Positions 43,182-51,187 of a stretch of 64,000 bases of DNA are shown piece by piece. Numbering within the stretch: the first letter of the stretch is position 1; each line of letters opens with the position of its first letter. The notes beneath the pieces were generated by a model, which had not been told where the DNA came from, made no database searches, and saw nothing but the letters and a program-made list of their open reading frames with translations. This DNA comes from TCS55 sp964343505 (GTDB lineage Bacteria; Fidelibacterota; Marinisomatia; Marinisomatales; TCS55): positions 16,193 through 80,192 of the forward strand of contig CAYFJU010000002.1 of assembly GCA_964343505.1 (NCBI GenBank). Reading direction: 5' to 3'. A program made the position numbers and the translations under genes.

Positions 43182-44063
43182 TTGAATAGAATTGGGATTG
43201 ATCTTGGCGGCACCAAAATCGAAGGTGTTCTCCTCGATGAACAACATAATGTGATCCGACGTGAACGGGTTCTTACTGAACGTAAAAATGGTTATAATTC
43301 CATTGTAGACAGAATCGTTGGACTCACACAAACATTATTAAAAGCGGGGGATGTTGATGGCCCGATCGGTATTTGTACACCGGGGGCCGTTGATCCTACC
43401 AGCAGTCGTCTAAAAAACAGCAATACCGTTTGCCTTATTGGCCAGCCGCTTCGTGAAGATCTGGAAGGAAAATTGGGTATGCAGGTACTCATGGAAAATG
43501 ATGCCAACTGTTTTGCCTTGGCTGAAGCCTCCATGGGAGCAGCTCAGGGATATGGCGTAGTTTTTGGTGTCATTCTTGGTACCGGCTGCGGCGGCGGTGT
43601 AATCATCAATGAAAAAATTCACAGTGGACCAAACCATATCGGTGGCGAATGGGGGCACCATGTGCTTTATCCTGACGGGAAATCCTGTTACTGTGGTAAT
43701 AATGGATGCACCGAACAATATATTTCCGGAACGGCCTTGGAAACCCATTGGAAAGAATTATCGGGTGAATTCCAATATGTGACTGATATTGTGGACAATG
43801 AATTGTACAAAGACCATCCGGAATGGAAAGAAAAATTTATGTTGAATTTTGGGCGTGCCCTGGCCAATGTCATTGATATCCTCGATCCTGATGCGATCGT
43901 CATTGGGGGCGGCGTATCCAAAGTGGATCTGCTTTACACTGAAGGAAAAGAATCCGTCTATAAAGAATCATTCAGTGAACAGTTAATTACGCCCATTATT
44001 AAAAATCAATTGGGTGACGCAGCCGGGGTCTATGGCGCCGCAATGCTGGGAGAGATTCTTTGA
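43182..44063 (+). CDS. ROK-family sugar kinase (glucokinase-like)
   Basis: The protein has 293 residues and a TTG start directly after the Nudix stop, with AAGGAG (about 43168) upstream. The N-terminal phosphate-binding motif is IGIDLGGTKIEGVLL. The catalytic Asp is in MENDANCFALAEAS. The ROK zinc site GEWGHHVLYPD and CYCGNNGCTEQYISG (three cysteines) is intact. ROK kinases phosphorylate glucose, mannose, fructose or N-acetyl sugars. In this genome it could phosphorylate the glucose released by MalQ and amylase, although it is not in the glucan operon and has no operator copy. There is no helix-turn-helix domain, so it is an enzyme and not a repressor. Confidence 0.92.
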   Translation: MNRIGIDLGGTKIEGVLLDEQHNVIRRERVLTERKNGYNSIVDRIVGLTQTLLKAGDVDGPIGICTPGAVDPTSSRLKNSNTVCLIGQPLREDLEGKLGMQVLMENDANCFALAEASMGAAQGYGVVFGVILGTGCGGGVIINEKIHSGPNHIGGEWGHHVLYPDGKSCYCGNNGCTEQYISGTALETHWKELSGEFQYVTDIVDNELYKDHPEWKEKFMLNFGRALANVIDILDPDAIVIGGGVSKVDLLYTEGKESVYKESFSEQLITPIIKNQLGDAAGVYGAAMLGEIL

Positions 44064-44326
44064 AATTTGCCAAATGGCTATACAACCTTTCTGGCACAGA
44101 CCAACTGATTATTATCACTTTTTTCATATTTGGCTTGGGATTATCTTACCTCACCATCATTGGTTTGCGGGCTTGGCATGAAAAAATCCACGGCGGCACG
44201 AAATATACTCACGAAGTGCGGATTACGCCTTTTGCCCTGGTGGGGGTCGCTTTAGTTTATACCACCTTGCTGTATATGTCCATTGGAGAGTCGGTCACCC
44301 GCTGGGTGATTGAACTCAGCCAATAG
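44060..44326 (+). CDS. Small membrane protein of unknown function
   Basis: The protein has 88 residues and a TTG start overlapping the ROK stop (TTGA). It has two predicted transmembrane helices, about residues 16-36 (LIIITFFIFGLGLSYLTII) and 55-75 (FALVGVALVYTTLLYMSIG). A short cytoplasmic or periplasmic loop, with HEKIHGGTKYTHEVR, connects them. I recognise no family. Overlap with the kinase suggests co-translation. It could be a small accessory subunit, but no functional motif is visible. Confidence 0.6.
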   Translation: MKFAKWLYNLSGTDQLIIITFFIFGLGLSYLTIIGLRAWHEKIHGGTKYTHEVRITPFALVGVALVYTTLLYMSIGESVTRWVIELSQ

Positions 44327-44380
44327 TTTTATTGAAATTAATTCACATTGGCTTTTTTTCATTATAACCCCTCCTTTAGT

Positions 44381-44400
44381 TCCTCCCCATTAGGGGAGGA
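44381..44400. repeat. Perfect hairpin TCCTCCCC / GGGGAGGA
   Basis: Eight-base arms with an ATTA loop. It opens a 237-base intergenic stretch (44327-44563) that has no gene but holds three inverted repeats. It lacks a following T-run on either strand, so it is not a standard terminator. Confidence 0.7.
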
Positions 44401-44435
44401 CCACATAATAATCGCCATTGGTCTCCTTCCCTATT

Positions 44436-44466
44436 CCCCAGCCAGCCCTGTGGGAGCAGGCTGGGG
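44436..44466. repeat. Hairpin CCCCAGCC / GGCTGGGG
   Basis: Eight-base perfect arms enclose a 15-base loop, 35 bases after the first hairpin. The flanks (ctccttccctattcc and ggaggaatatggtgggg) extend the pyrimidine-purine complementarity, suggesting a larger folded repeat of about 100 bases. Confidence 0.6.
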
Positions 44467-44516
44467 GAGGAATATGGTGGGGTAGTCACCCATAAATATG
44501 AAAAAGGTTTACCACA

Positions 44517-44548
44517 TGGTAGAGACGTAGCATGCTGCGTCTCTACCA
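44517..44548. repeat. 32-base near-perfect palindrome (GTAGAGACG... type)
   Basis: TGGTAGAGACG (44517-44527) and CGTCTCTACCA (44538-44548) are perfect arms. The ten-base centre TAGCATGCTG is also palindromic except for one mismatched pair. Palindromes with GTAGAGACG arms are scattered in many bacterial genomes as small non-autonomous repeats. It ends 15 bases beyond the stop codon of the SDR gene and may also halt transcription from either side. Confidence 0.75.
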
Positions 44549-44563
44549 CAATACATAATCGGT

Positions 44564-45412
44564 CTACTTTTTCTTCTTCCGTTTCATTTGCAACAGCTTC
44601 CACGCTGTCTTGGGAATTTTTTCCAACTCATTCATTTCTCCCGCACCCTTAAGCCACTCACCCCCATCGATCGTCACAACTTCTCCATTGATATAAGCTG
44701 CCTGGTCGCTAATCAAATAGGTCGCCAGGTTCGCCAATTCGATATGTTCCCCCAGTCTTTTTAAGGGAATCCGCGCCTTCATTTTTTTTTCAATCCCTAA
44801 CCCCGGGGGCGCCAACCTGGACCAGGCGCCTTTGGTGGGGAAAGGCCCGGGGGCAATGGCCACGGTGCGAATTCCATATTTGGCCCACTCCACCGCTAAA
44901 GAGCGGGTCATGGCCAATACCCCCGCTTTGGCGCAGGCGGAGGGCACCACATAGCCCGATCCTGTCCATGAATAAGTGGCAACAATATTTAAAATGACAC
45001 CGCCCTTGTTTTCCCGCATCACTTTACCTGCAGCCTGGGTGCAGAAAAAGGTGCCGTTCAATACAATATCCACAATTGTTTTAAAGCCGTTGGGACTTAA
45101 GTCTTCGGTGGGACTGATAAAATTTCCGGCGGCATTATTTAGGAGGATGTCAATTCCCCCGAATTCATTCACTGTTTGATCCACCATATTTTGCACCTGT
45201 TCCGGGTCCCGCACATCGCTGGCAACCGCCAATACTTTACTCCCTTGTTGGCGTAATTCTTCCGCTGTTTCATCAATCACATTTTGACGACGGCTGGTGA
45301 TGACTAAATTGGCCCCTAATCCAGCAAAACGGCTGGCCATGGATTTCCCCAATCCTGTCCCGCCGCCAGTGATAATAATGGTTTTATCTTTTAATAATCC
45401 TGATTCAAACAT
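44564..45412 (-). CDS. Short-chain dehydrogenase/reductase, 2,4-dienoyl-CoA reductase-like
   Basis: The protein has 282 residues with a classical Rossmann fold: TGGGTGLGKSMASRF binds NADP(H) (Arg-Arg in SRRQN favours NADPH), NNAAGNFISP is the family NNAG variant, and the tail is IDGGEWLKGAGEM. The normal YxxxK catalytic tyrosine is replaced: the segment reads VPSACAKAGVLAMTRSLAVE, keeping Lys but with Ser at the Tyr position. Peroxisomal-type 2,4-dienoyl-CoA reductases likewise lack that tyrosine and have the NAAGNF motif, so an auxiliary beta-oxidation role for unsaturated fatty acids is likely. It stands alone on the minus strand. Confidence 0.85.
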   Translation of the reverse strand: MFESGLLKDKTIIITGGGTGLGKSMASRFAGLGANLVITSRRQNVIDETAEELRQQGSKVLAVASDVRDPEQVQNMVDQTVNEFGGIDILLNNAAGNFISPTEDLSPNGFKTIVDIVLNGTFFCTQAAGKVMRENKGGVILNIVATYSWTGSGYVVPSACAKAGVLAMTRSLAVEWAKYGIRTVAIAPGPFPTKGAWSRLAPPGLGIEKKMKARIPLKRLGEHIELANLATYLISDQAAYINGEVVTIDGGEWLKGAGEMNELEKIPKTAWKLLQMKRKKKK

Positions 45413-45460
45413 GGTGAATTCCTTTTTTGGTCCATGACTAATCTACATCCGGAATACAAA

Positions 45461-45511
45461 AAAGCCCCCCCGCACCAGCCTACCGGCAGGCAGGAAATGC
45501 GGGAGGGCTTT
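45461..45511 (-). terminator. Rho-independent terminator of the EF-hand gene
   Basis: Arms AAAGCCC...CCCGCA and TGCGGGAGGGCTTT form a long stem. On the minus strand it ends in GCTTTTTTG. The loop contains the extra palindrome CCTACCGGCAGGCAGG (45479-45494), which looks like an inserted repeat. It is 26 bases beyond the stop codon at 45538. Confidence 0.85.
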
Positions 45512-45537
45512 GATTCATTTGAGTTAGTGTGGTTTAC

Positions 45538-46467
45538 TTAGTTGTTTCCGCCACCACAATTGCAATTGACATCGTTTCCGTCCGCATCCTGATGCCAGAT
45601 GGCAAAAGGACCTTCTTCAGGAACATCATCTATTTGGCCATTGCCATTGGTATCAACAAAATAGTCGCCCATATTACCACAGATGGCACCGCAGTTGGCG
45701 TCATAGTGATTGGTGGGCGGGGGACCTTCGGCAGTTGCCGCAGCGGCACCAAAAGCATCTTCCGGTGTGGCGCCGTTTGCCAGCGCTTCCTGGAAGGCGG
45801 CCCAAGCCTTTTCTTTACCTTCATTGTACTCTGCTTCAGTCATATTACCTGAGGCGACTTCCAGTTCATAGACTTTATCAGCCGCGGATTGAAAGGCTTC
45901 CTCCGGTGTTGCGCCATTGGCCAAGGCATTGGTAAAGGCTTCCCAAACCGGGTCCGGTTCACCGCCGCCTGGATGATGGTGTTCTTCCATATGCTGATGC
46001 ATTTCTGCTTCAGAACCAAATTCCATGTCGCATTCACCACAATAGAAGGTTTGTCCTTCTTGTCCGCCATGTTCACCACCTTCACCAGGACCGCCAGCGG
46101 CATATTCCGCTGGGTCTACCACACCATCTTCACCGGCACGGGCCGTGAAATTGGCTTCGAAGTTGGGGTCATCGCCAAAAAAAGCCCGGGCTTCATCCCG
46201 GTCAATGACGCCGTCACCGCTGGCATCAACATCGCCAAAGGGCGGGGAGTCGAAGCAGGGCTCACCTAAATCGAAGGCACCATTGCCATTACAGTCTTCA
46301 TAGTTTCCACATCCCTGACCTTCTCCTGGGGGGTTGTTAGGATAGTCAGCATTGGGGTCACAATGAGATTCGGGCTGACCACCTTGTTGACCACCACCCT
46401 GCGTATCCTGTGCAAGGGAGAAGGTCAACATCAGTGAACCAGCCAGTATTAACTTGATTAACTTCAT
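45538..46467 (-). CDS. Secreted EF-hand protein with C2H2-like motif and internal repeats
   Basis: The protein has 309 residues with a strong Shine-Dalgarno (AGGAGG) and signal peptide (LILAGSLMLTFSLAQ). It is very acidic and rich in Gly and Pro. EF-hand-type loops are DVDASGDGVIDRDEA and DTNGNGQIDDVPE, with a further looser CNGNGAFDLGE. A C2H2-like metal motif is YCGECDMEFGSEAEMHQHME plus EHHH. Two copies of a roughly 45-residue helical repeat each contain ALANGATPE and then E/D-AF (in residues about 165-200 and 215-255). Cysteine pairs occur near both ends. It lacks a recognisable sorting domain. I recognise no family for the whole. A Ca2+/Zn2+-binding exported or periplasmic protein is inferred. 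It is monocistronic with its own terminator. Confidence 0.7.
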   Translation of the reverse strand: MKLIKLILAGSLMLTFSLAQDTQGGGQQGGQPESHCDPNADYPNNPPGEGQGCGNYEDCNGNGAFDLGEPCFDSPPFGDVDASGDGVIDRDEARAFFGDDPNFEANFTARAGEDGVVDPAEYAAGGPGEGGEHGGQEGQTFYCGECDMEFGSEAEMHQHMEEHHHPGGGEPDPVWEAFTNALANGATPEEAFQSAADKVYELEVASGNMTEAEYNEGKEKAWAAFQEALANGATPEDAFGAAAATAEGPPPTNHYDANCGAICGNMGDYFVDTNGNGQIDDVPEEGPFAIWHQDADGNDVNCNCGGGNN

Positions 46468-46580
46468 TTCATCCTCCTTGATGAGTTTGGTTTATGATTA
46501 CTTATCAAGTCTTTCCCCCACTGAGAGTAACGAAATCTATTCTTTTATGATGAATTCCCATGTGATACTACTCACAGGTT

Positions 46581-48683
46581 TTATCTTCTTTCTTGAATTA
46601 AATCACCCAATTCCGCTGTTGAGCGATTGAATTCCTGTTCAAATGATCCATAATAATCATTCACTTCATAGAAATATTTGGCTGCATCCCTATCTACCAC
46701 ATGGTTGTTACTTAGGAGGACATCCGGTGAAGGAAAAAGGATTTCAATCCCCGGTTTGAAGTATTGCAAGGTTAACTCCAGATCAGGATTCATCTCAAGC
46801 AACTTTTTCATCACCAGCACATCGTACAATCGCCGTTCATCTTTATCCCTGGAGACTAAAATTGTAAAACTGTCTTCGGTTGGATCCTCCCCTCTTTTAT
46901 TCAAATCTTTTAATACATTCTTATACGAATCGGTAATACTGATATACTTTGCCTCAGCCGTAGGGCGCACAAATGGTTTTTGAACCGTCGCTTTGCCCTT
47001 GATGGTATAACTCAATTGAAGAGCCCTTCCTGCCGGAATATTCCGAATATCATTGGCTAATGGGGCTACCCGAAAACCGGCGGGGTCGGCATCGGACTCC
47101 AGAAAATAAATAACTTTTTCTGGGTCGATATGTTTATGATAACCCAGTTTTTCAATCACATCCAGAAGCATTCGCCTGACAAGGATACCCTCTCCCGGTA
47201 CCTTTCCTTCAATCAGGCTTTTGTACGGTTCCCGGACCATCAAAGTTTTGTCTTTTTCCGAGCGTTTATTCACTTCATCAATTATATCCCGGAACACAGG
47301 ACTTTCATAAATAAAACTCAAATCGAACACATCCGAATGCTGAATGCGGTAAGAGTTGGGGAAGGACCGATTGCCAAATGCATTAAACAGCTCCGAATCC
47401 TGGGGAATGACGCGGCTGAAATTGTCTTCTGATTCGGTGATGATATGGGGCGTGATCACCACGATGACTTCTTTTTTAACCAATTGCTTCGTTGAAACGG
47501 CAAACAGCCGGCCTATTATGGGCAAATCCTTCATCCCCGGCACACCGCCCTCATTATCGGTTGTTTTTTTGTTAATCAAGCCGCCGATGATGAAGGGTGT
47601 GTTATTGGCCACGCGCACGAAGGATTGAACTTTCCGATTGTTAATGATCGGTGCGGATTCCACACCCCCGCCGGCGGCCCCAATCCGTTCTTCTGTTTCG
47701 CTGATGATGGTTTCAACCTGGATGGTTACACGGGAACCATCTTCACTGATTCGCGGTCTAAGGTTCAACACAATCCCCACGGGAATATAATCCACCGACC
47801 GTGTTTGGGAAATTTGTGTATCGGTTGTTTTTACGATGGGAATCTGCTGGCCGACCTGAATCCGGGCCTGGCGCCCATCCAAAACCAATACGGACGGTTT
47901 AGATAAAATTTCCGCCGCTTTGGAGCTGATTAAAGCTTCTATATTGGCCCGAAAATTTGATGTACTGCCCAACAATGTGCGATCCAAAACGACTGTAAAG
48001 GGTGAAATTGACCCGCCTTGGGGAGGCGGAAATGTTGCTGAATACCCTTGGCCGGCGCTGGAAAAATCAATTCCCAGTTCATCCAATTGATCGGAATTCA
48101 ACTCCAGGACCAAAGCCTCAATAACAATTTGATTGGCGGGTACATCAATTTTATTCTGGATAAAATCCAACAGCCGCGCCAGAGAATTGAAATTGCCCGG
48201 TTTGTATCCAACCAAAAGACGCTGCATCGGTTCACCGCTGGTTGTATTATCCAGGGTTACACCGCCGAGATCAACACCGAGAGCTGACTTTTTACTGGTG
48301 GATTTGGCCCTACTTTTCTCCACCAGTGAAATTGTTTCTGTATCGGGGAGTTTGATGATAACCGGCAGGGCGCCCGGTGTATTTAGATTCATATTTTTAT
48401 TGGAAAATGTGGGCGTAAAAACGTTTTCTCCGTTTATTTCTCCTTTCCCTGCTTTGAATTCCACAACAGAATATCCCATCGTTTTCAGGATCGCTAAGGC
48501 GCGATCTGTTTGGATATAGCTGAGCTTGACCACTTCATAATCGAGATCACGGAGTGAGGTCATCCCACCGCTTGCTGGTCGCTGTACGACACTGGTCGGC
48601 GAACGCATTGCCGATGCTGGGGGACGCTGTTGTCCCCAAAGAACGGAAAAAATGATAATTAAGTAAAGGATATTTCTAATCAT
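46581..48683 (-). CDS. Secretin-family outer-membrane protein with long C-terminal extension
   Basis: The protein has 700 residues with a signal peptide (IRNILYLIIIFSVLWGQQ). An N-terminal region (about residues 40-165) includes VVKLSYIQTDRALAILKTMG, resembling secretin N-domains. The secretin core spans about residues 175-420: VFQA-type VIEALVLELNSDQLDELGI, ISSKAAEILSKPSVLVLDGR, the gate region VGIVLNLRPRIS, and the diagnostic VPGMKDLPIIGRLF followed by EVIVVITPHII. About 280 further residues follow the core, unlike standard GspD or PilQ, in which the core is near the C-terminus. No other type II, III or type IV pilus genes lie nearby. Its start overlaps the lipoprotein gene by four bases. 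Confidence 0.88.
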   Translation of the reverse strand: MIRNILYLIIIFSVLWGQQRPPASAMRSPTSVVQRPASGGMTSLRDLDYEVVKLSYIQTDRALAILKTMGYSVVEFKAGKGEINGENVFTPTFSNKNMNLNTPGALPVIIKLPDTETISLVEKSRAKSTSKKSALGVDLGGVTLDNTTSGEPMQRLLVGYKPGNFNSLARLLDFIQNKIDVPANQIVIEALVLELNSDQLDELGIDFSSAGQGYSATFPPPQGGSISPFTVVLDRTLLGSTSNFRANIEALISSKAAEILSKPSVLVLDGRQARIQVGQQIPIVKTTDTQISQTRSVDYIPVGIVLNLRPRISEDGSRVTIQVETIISETEERIGAAGGGVESAPIINNRKVQSFVRVANNTPFIIGGLINKKTTDNEGGVPGMKDLPIIGRLFAVSTKQLVKKEVIVVITPHIITESEDNFSRVIPQDSELFNAFGNRSFPNSYRIQHSDVFDLSFIYESPVFRDIIDEVNKRSEKDKTLMVREPYKSLIEGKVPGEGILVRRMLLDVIEKLGYHKHIDPEKVIYFLESDADPAGFRVAPLANDIRNIPAGRALQLSYTIKGKATVQKPFVRPTAEAKYISITDSYKNVLKDLNKRGEDPTEDSFTILVSRDKDERRLYDVLVMKKLLEMNPDLELTLQYFKPGIEILFPSPDVLLSNNHVVDRDAAKYFYEVNDYYGSFEQEFNRSTAELGDLIQERR

Positions 48684-49141
48684 CTTGGCGCCACCATACT
48701 TACAACCAATGAAACAGACATACCATCAAAAGTAACAGACACGTGTCCTTTCTCCTTATAGTCATAATATTCCTTCTTCGAAGAATTATACTTATAACTC
48801 GGCAGGAAAAATGCCAGGGCCTGAAATTCCGATCCTTTGTTATCATCCATTGAAACAGTGATATTTGAGGCTGAACTGAAACTGTGCCCGTCTATCGTAC
48901 CACCAACAGCATCCATAATCATTTTCATGGACACGATGCCCTCGATTGAATCTTTATGAATTTTACGAACAATTTTCGCGGTGAGTTTGATACTGTCATC
49001 CAGACGGACAATTTCATCTGAAATGGTTAATGACAGGATGAAGTCATTGTTGCTCACAGAAGCGGTTTTTTCTGTATCAATAATCCTCTCGCCACAAGAG
49101 AGGAGACATAACGCAAATCCCGCCAGTGCTGCCTTATTCAT
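48680..49141 (-). CDS. Lipoprotein, putative partner of the secretin
   Basis: From the ATG at 49141 the product has 153 residues and starts with a lipoprotein signal (NKAALAGFALCLLSCGER, lipobox LLSC). An upstream start at 49195 would bury that signal in a longer N-terminus and is less likely. The mature part is a beta-rich domain (DFILSLTISDEIVRLDDSI ... GHVSVTFDGMSVSLVVSMV) resembling an Ig-like fold. The four-base overlap with the secretin suggests a pilotin-like or assembly partner. No named family is recognised. Confidence 0.7.
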   Translation of the reverse strand: MNKAALAGFALCLLSCGERIIDTEKTASVSNNDFILSLTISDEIVRLDDSIKLTAKIVRKIHKDSIEGIVSMKMIMDAVGGTIDGHSFSSASNITVSMDDNKGSEFQALAFFLPSYKYNSSKKEYYDYKEKGHVSVTFDGMSVSLVVSMVAPR

Positions 49142-49389
49142 TAACCGCCGAAATAAAAACAGATCGGGAAATTGAAGTATATTGATAGTTCTCATCCATT
49201 TTCCTCGGAAACAGAGTACCTGAATTGTAAACTATTCCTGAGAATAAAGTAAACACTTTTTAACAATTCCCGAATCCTTTCATTTTAAGATAATTCAGGT
49301 TCATCTCTTGTGATTCTATTCAATCTCAGATAACTTCATTGTGTCAATGTTTTATAGTATCACAAAAAATCCACATACTAAAGGTTTAT

Positions 49390-50724
49390 ATGCCTAGGAA
49401 GAAAAAAGCCAAACTGCTTGTACTCGATACAAATGTTATCCTCCATGACTCCAGCTGCATCCACCATTTTGAAGAAAATGATGTGGCTATTCCCATCACC
49501 GTTTTGGAAGAATTAGATAATTTCAAACGGGGGAACGAACAAATCAATTTCCATGCCAGGGATTTCTTAAGAGATTTGGACGAAATCACCGGGGATAAGT
49601 TATTTAAGTCCGGTGTGTCTCTAGGTGAAGAGCATGGGAAAATCAGGGTGATTGTGAACCAGACTTGGGATGAAGATCTGTTGGAGGTTTTCCAGGATGA
49701 TATCCCCGATGTGCGAATCCTCAACGCGGCCCTCCGGTTGCAAAAACAGGAAAAATCCCGGTCTGTGATCCTGGTAACCAAGGATACCAACCTGCGTATG
49801 AAGGCAAAAGCAATGGGCCTCCCGGCACAGGATTACACCACGGATAAAATCGAAAGTGTTGAAAAAATCTATACGGGCAAACGCCTGGTTGAAAACCTGC
49901 CCACCGCCACCATTGATTCCCTATACAGCAGCCCTTTTCATATTGATGCAGCGGGGATTCCGGAAGTGTCGACGCCCCTGCCCAACGAAAATTTCATCCT
50001 GCGCAATGAACATAAATCCGCTTTGGCCACCTACGACGGGTTTGAGAGCCAATTTTATAAAGTAGACAAAACGCCGGCCTACGGTATTACCCCGCGGAAT
50101 TCGGAACAGGCCTTTGCCTTAGCGGCACTCACCAATCCTAAAATCCAATTGGTCACCCTCTCCGGCAAAGCAGGGACAGGGAAAACATTATTGGCTTTAG
50201 CCGGCGCTTTGGAATGCCGGTCACAATACCGGCAGGTTTATTTAGCGAGGCCGATTGTCCCCCTCAGTAATAAAGATATTGGTTTTCTTCCCGGAGATAT
50301 CCAATCCAAGATTGACCCCTACATGCAACCCCTGTGGGATAACCTGGGTGTCATCCGACATCAATTCAAAGAGAATGATCCCAAAGCGCAAAAGATCCAT
50401 GAAATGCTGGAGCAGGAAAAACTCGTTATTACGCCCCTGGCCTATATCCGCGGCCGCAGCCTGCAGAAAGTCTTTTTCATTGTGGACGAGGCCCAGAATC
50501 TGACGCCACACGAAGTGAAAACAATTATCACCCGTGCCGGTGAAGGGACCAAAATCGTTTTCACCGGGGACATTCACCAAATTGACCAGCCCTATTTGGA
50601 TAAACTCTCCAATGGGTTAAGCTATTTAATCAACCGCATGACAAACCAGAATATTTTCGCCCATATAACATTAGAGAAAGGAGAAAGGTCTTTCCTGGCT
50701 GACTTGGCCAGTGACCTGTTATGA
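49390..50724 (+). CDS. PIN-PhoH ATPase (PhoH2/YlaK-type)
   Basis: From the ATG at 49390 the product has 444 residues, beginning PRKKKAKLLVLDTNVILHDS, the start of a PIN ribonuclease domain (Asp in LDTN; further acidic residues in VLEELDNFKRG and VTKDTNLRMKA). The C-terminal half is a PhoH AAA-like ATPase with Walker A LSGKAGTGKTLLALAGA, Walker B VFFIVDEAQNLTPHE and the sensor FTGDIHQIDQP. An earlier in-frame GTG at 49339 adds 17 residues with no PIN character. Such PIN-PhoH fusions are proposed to be RNA-unwinding ribonucleases. The stop overlaps the next gene by four bases. The 194-base gap upstream (49196-49389) holds nothing recognisable beyond an AT-rich promoter region. Confidence 0.92.
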   Translation: MPRKKKAKLLVLDTNVILHDSSCIHHFEENDVAIPITVLEELDNFKRGNEQINFHARDFLRDLDEITGDKLFKSGVSLGEEHGKIRVIVNQTWDEDLLEVFQDDIPDVRILNAALRLQKQEKSRSVILVTKDTNLRMKAKAMGLPAQDYTTDKIESVEKIYTGKRLVENLPTATIDSLYSSPFHIDAAGIPEVSTPLPNENFILRNEHKSALATYDGFESQFYKVDKTPAYGITPRNSEQAFALAALTNPKIQLVTLSGKAGTGKTLLALAGALECRSQYRQVYLARPIVPLSNKDIGFLPGDIQSKIDPYMQPLWDNLGVIRHQFKENDPKAQKIHEMLEQEKLVITPLAYIRGRSLQKVFFIVDEAQNLTPHEVKTIITRAGEGTKIVFTGDIHQIDQPYLDKLSNGLSYLINRMTNQNIFAHITLEKGERSFLADLASDLL

Positions 50725-51176
50725 GCATCATGGAACCAAACCAGAACCCAGCAGAAAATTCCCTTAATTATAACTTGGATTCTTTCGGTCAAATGACCCT
50801 GGAAAACCTGGTCAAATGGACACGCTTTGTGGGTATCATGAATATCATTACCGGGGCCATTTACTGCCTGACAATTCTCTTTTTTTCCATTCCCACGGTG
50901 ATCATGGGAATTATTACTATTGTTATGGGCACAAAATTGACTAATGGGGCCAACCATTTAAAATTTGCCGCTTATAACAAGGATAGTGTCAGTTTTGTCA
51001 CAGCCATGGACCAGTTCAGGGTATATTTTCTCATCAATGGCATTCTACTGATCATTACCTTGGTTTTCATCGCACTGTGTTTGATCTTCATCGGCTTCTT
51101 TGCGGGATACATCATGGATTTTCTCAACGAGAGCGGTTTTGATTATTCCGTCAGTACCATCATTGCCGGAATCTGA
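50721..51176 (+). CDS. Small integral membrane protein, DUF5362-like
   Basis: The protein has 151 residues and starts in an ATGA overlap with the PIN-PhoH gene. It has an Asn/Pro-rich N-terminus, then three or four hydrophobic segments: RFVGIMNIITGAIYCLTILF, FFSIPTVIMGIITIVMG, and YFLINGILLIITLVFIAL with an adjoining LIFIGFFAGYIM. The GTKLTNGANHLKFAAYNKDS loop between the second and third segments resembles the amphipathic helix of DUF5362 proteins. Function is unknown. The nucleotide-transporter-like gene begins 12 bases after it, so all three may be co-transcribed. Confidence 0.65.
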   Translation: MSIMEPNQNPAENSLNYNLDSFGQMTLENLVKWTRFVGIMNIITGAIYCLTILFFSIPTVIMGIITIVMGTKLTNGANHLKFAAYNKDSVSFVTAMDQFRVYFLINGILLIITLVFIALCLIFIGFFAGYIMDFLNESGFDYSVSTIIAGI

Positions 51177-51187
51177 TTTGATCTAAT

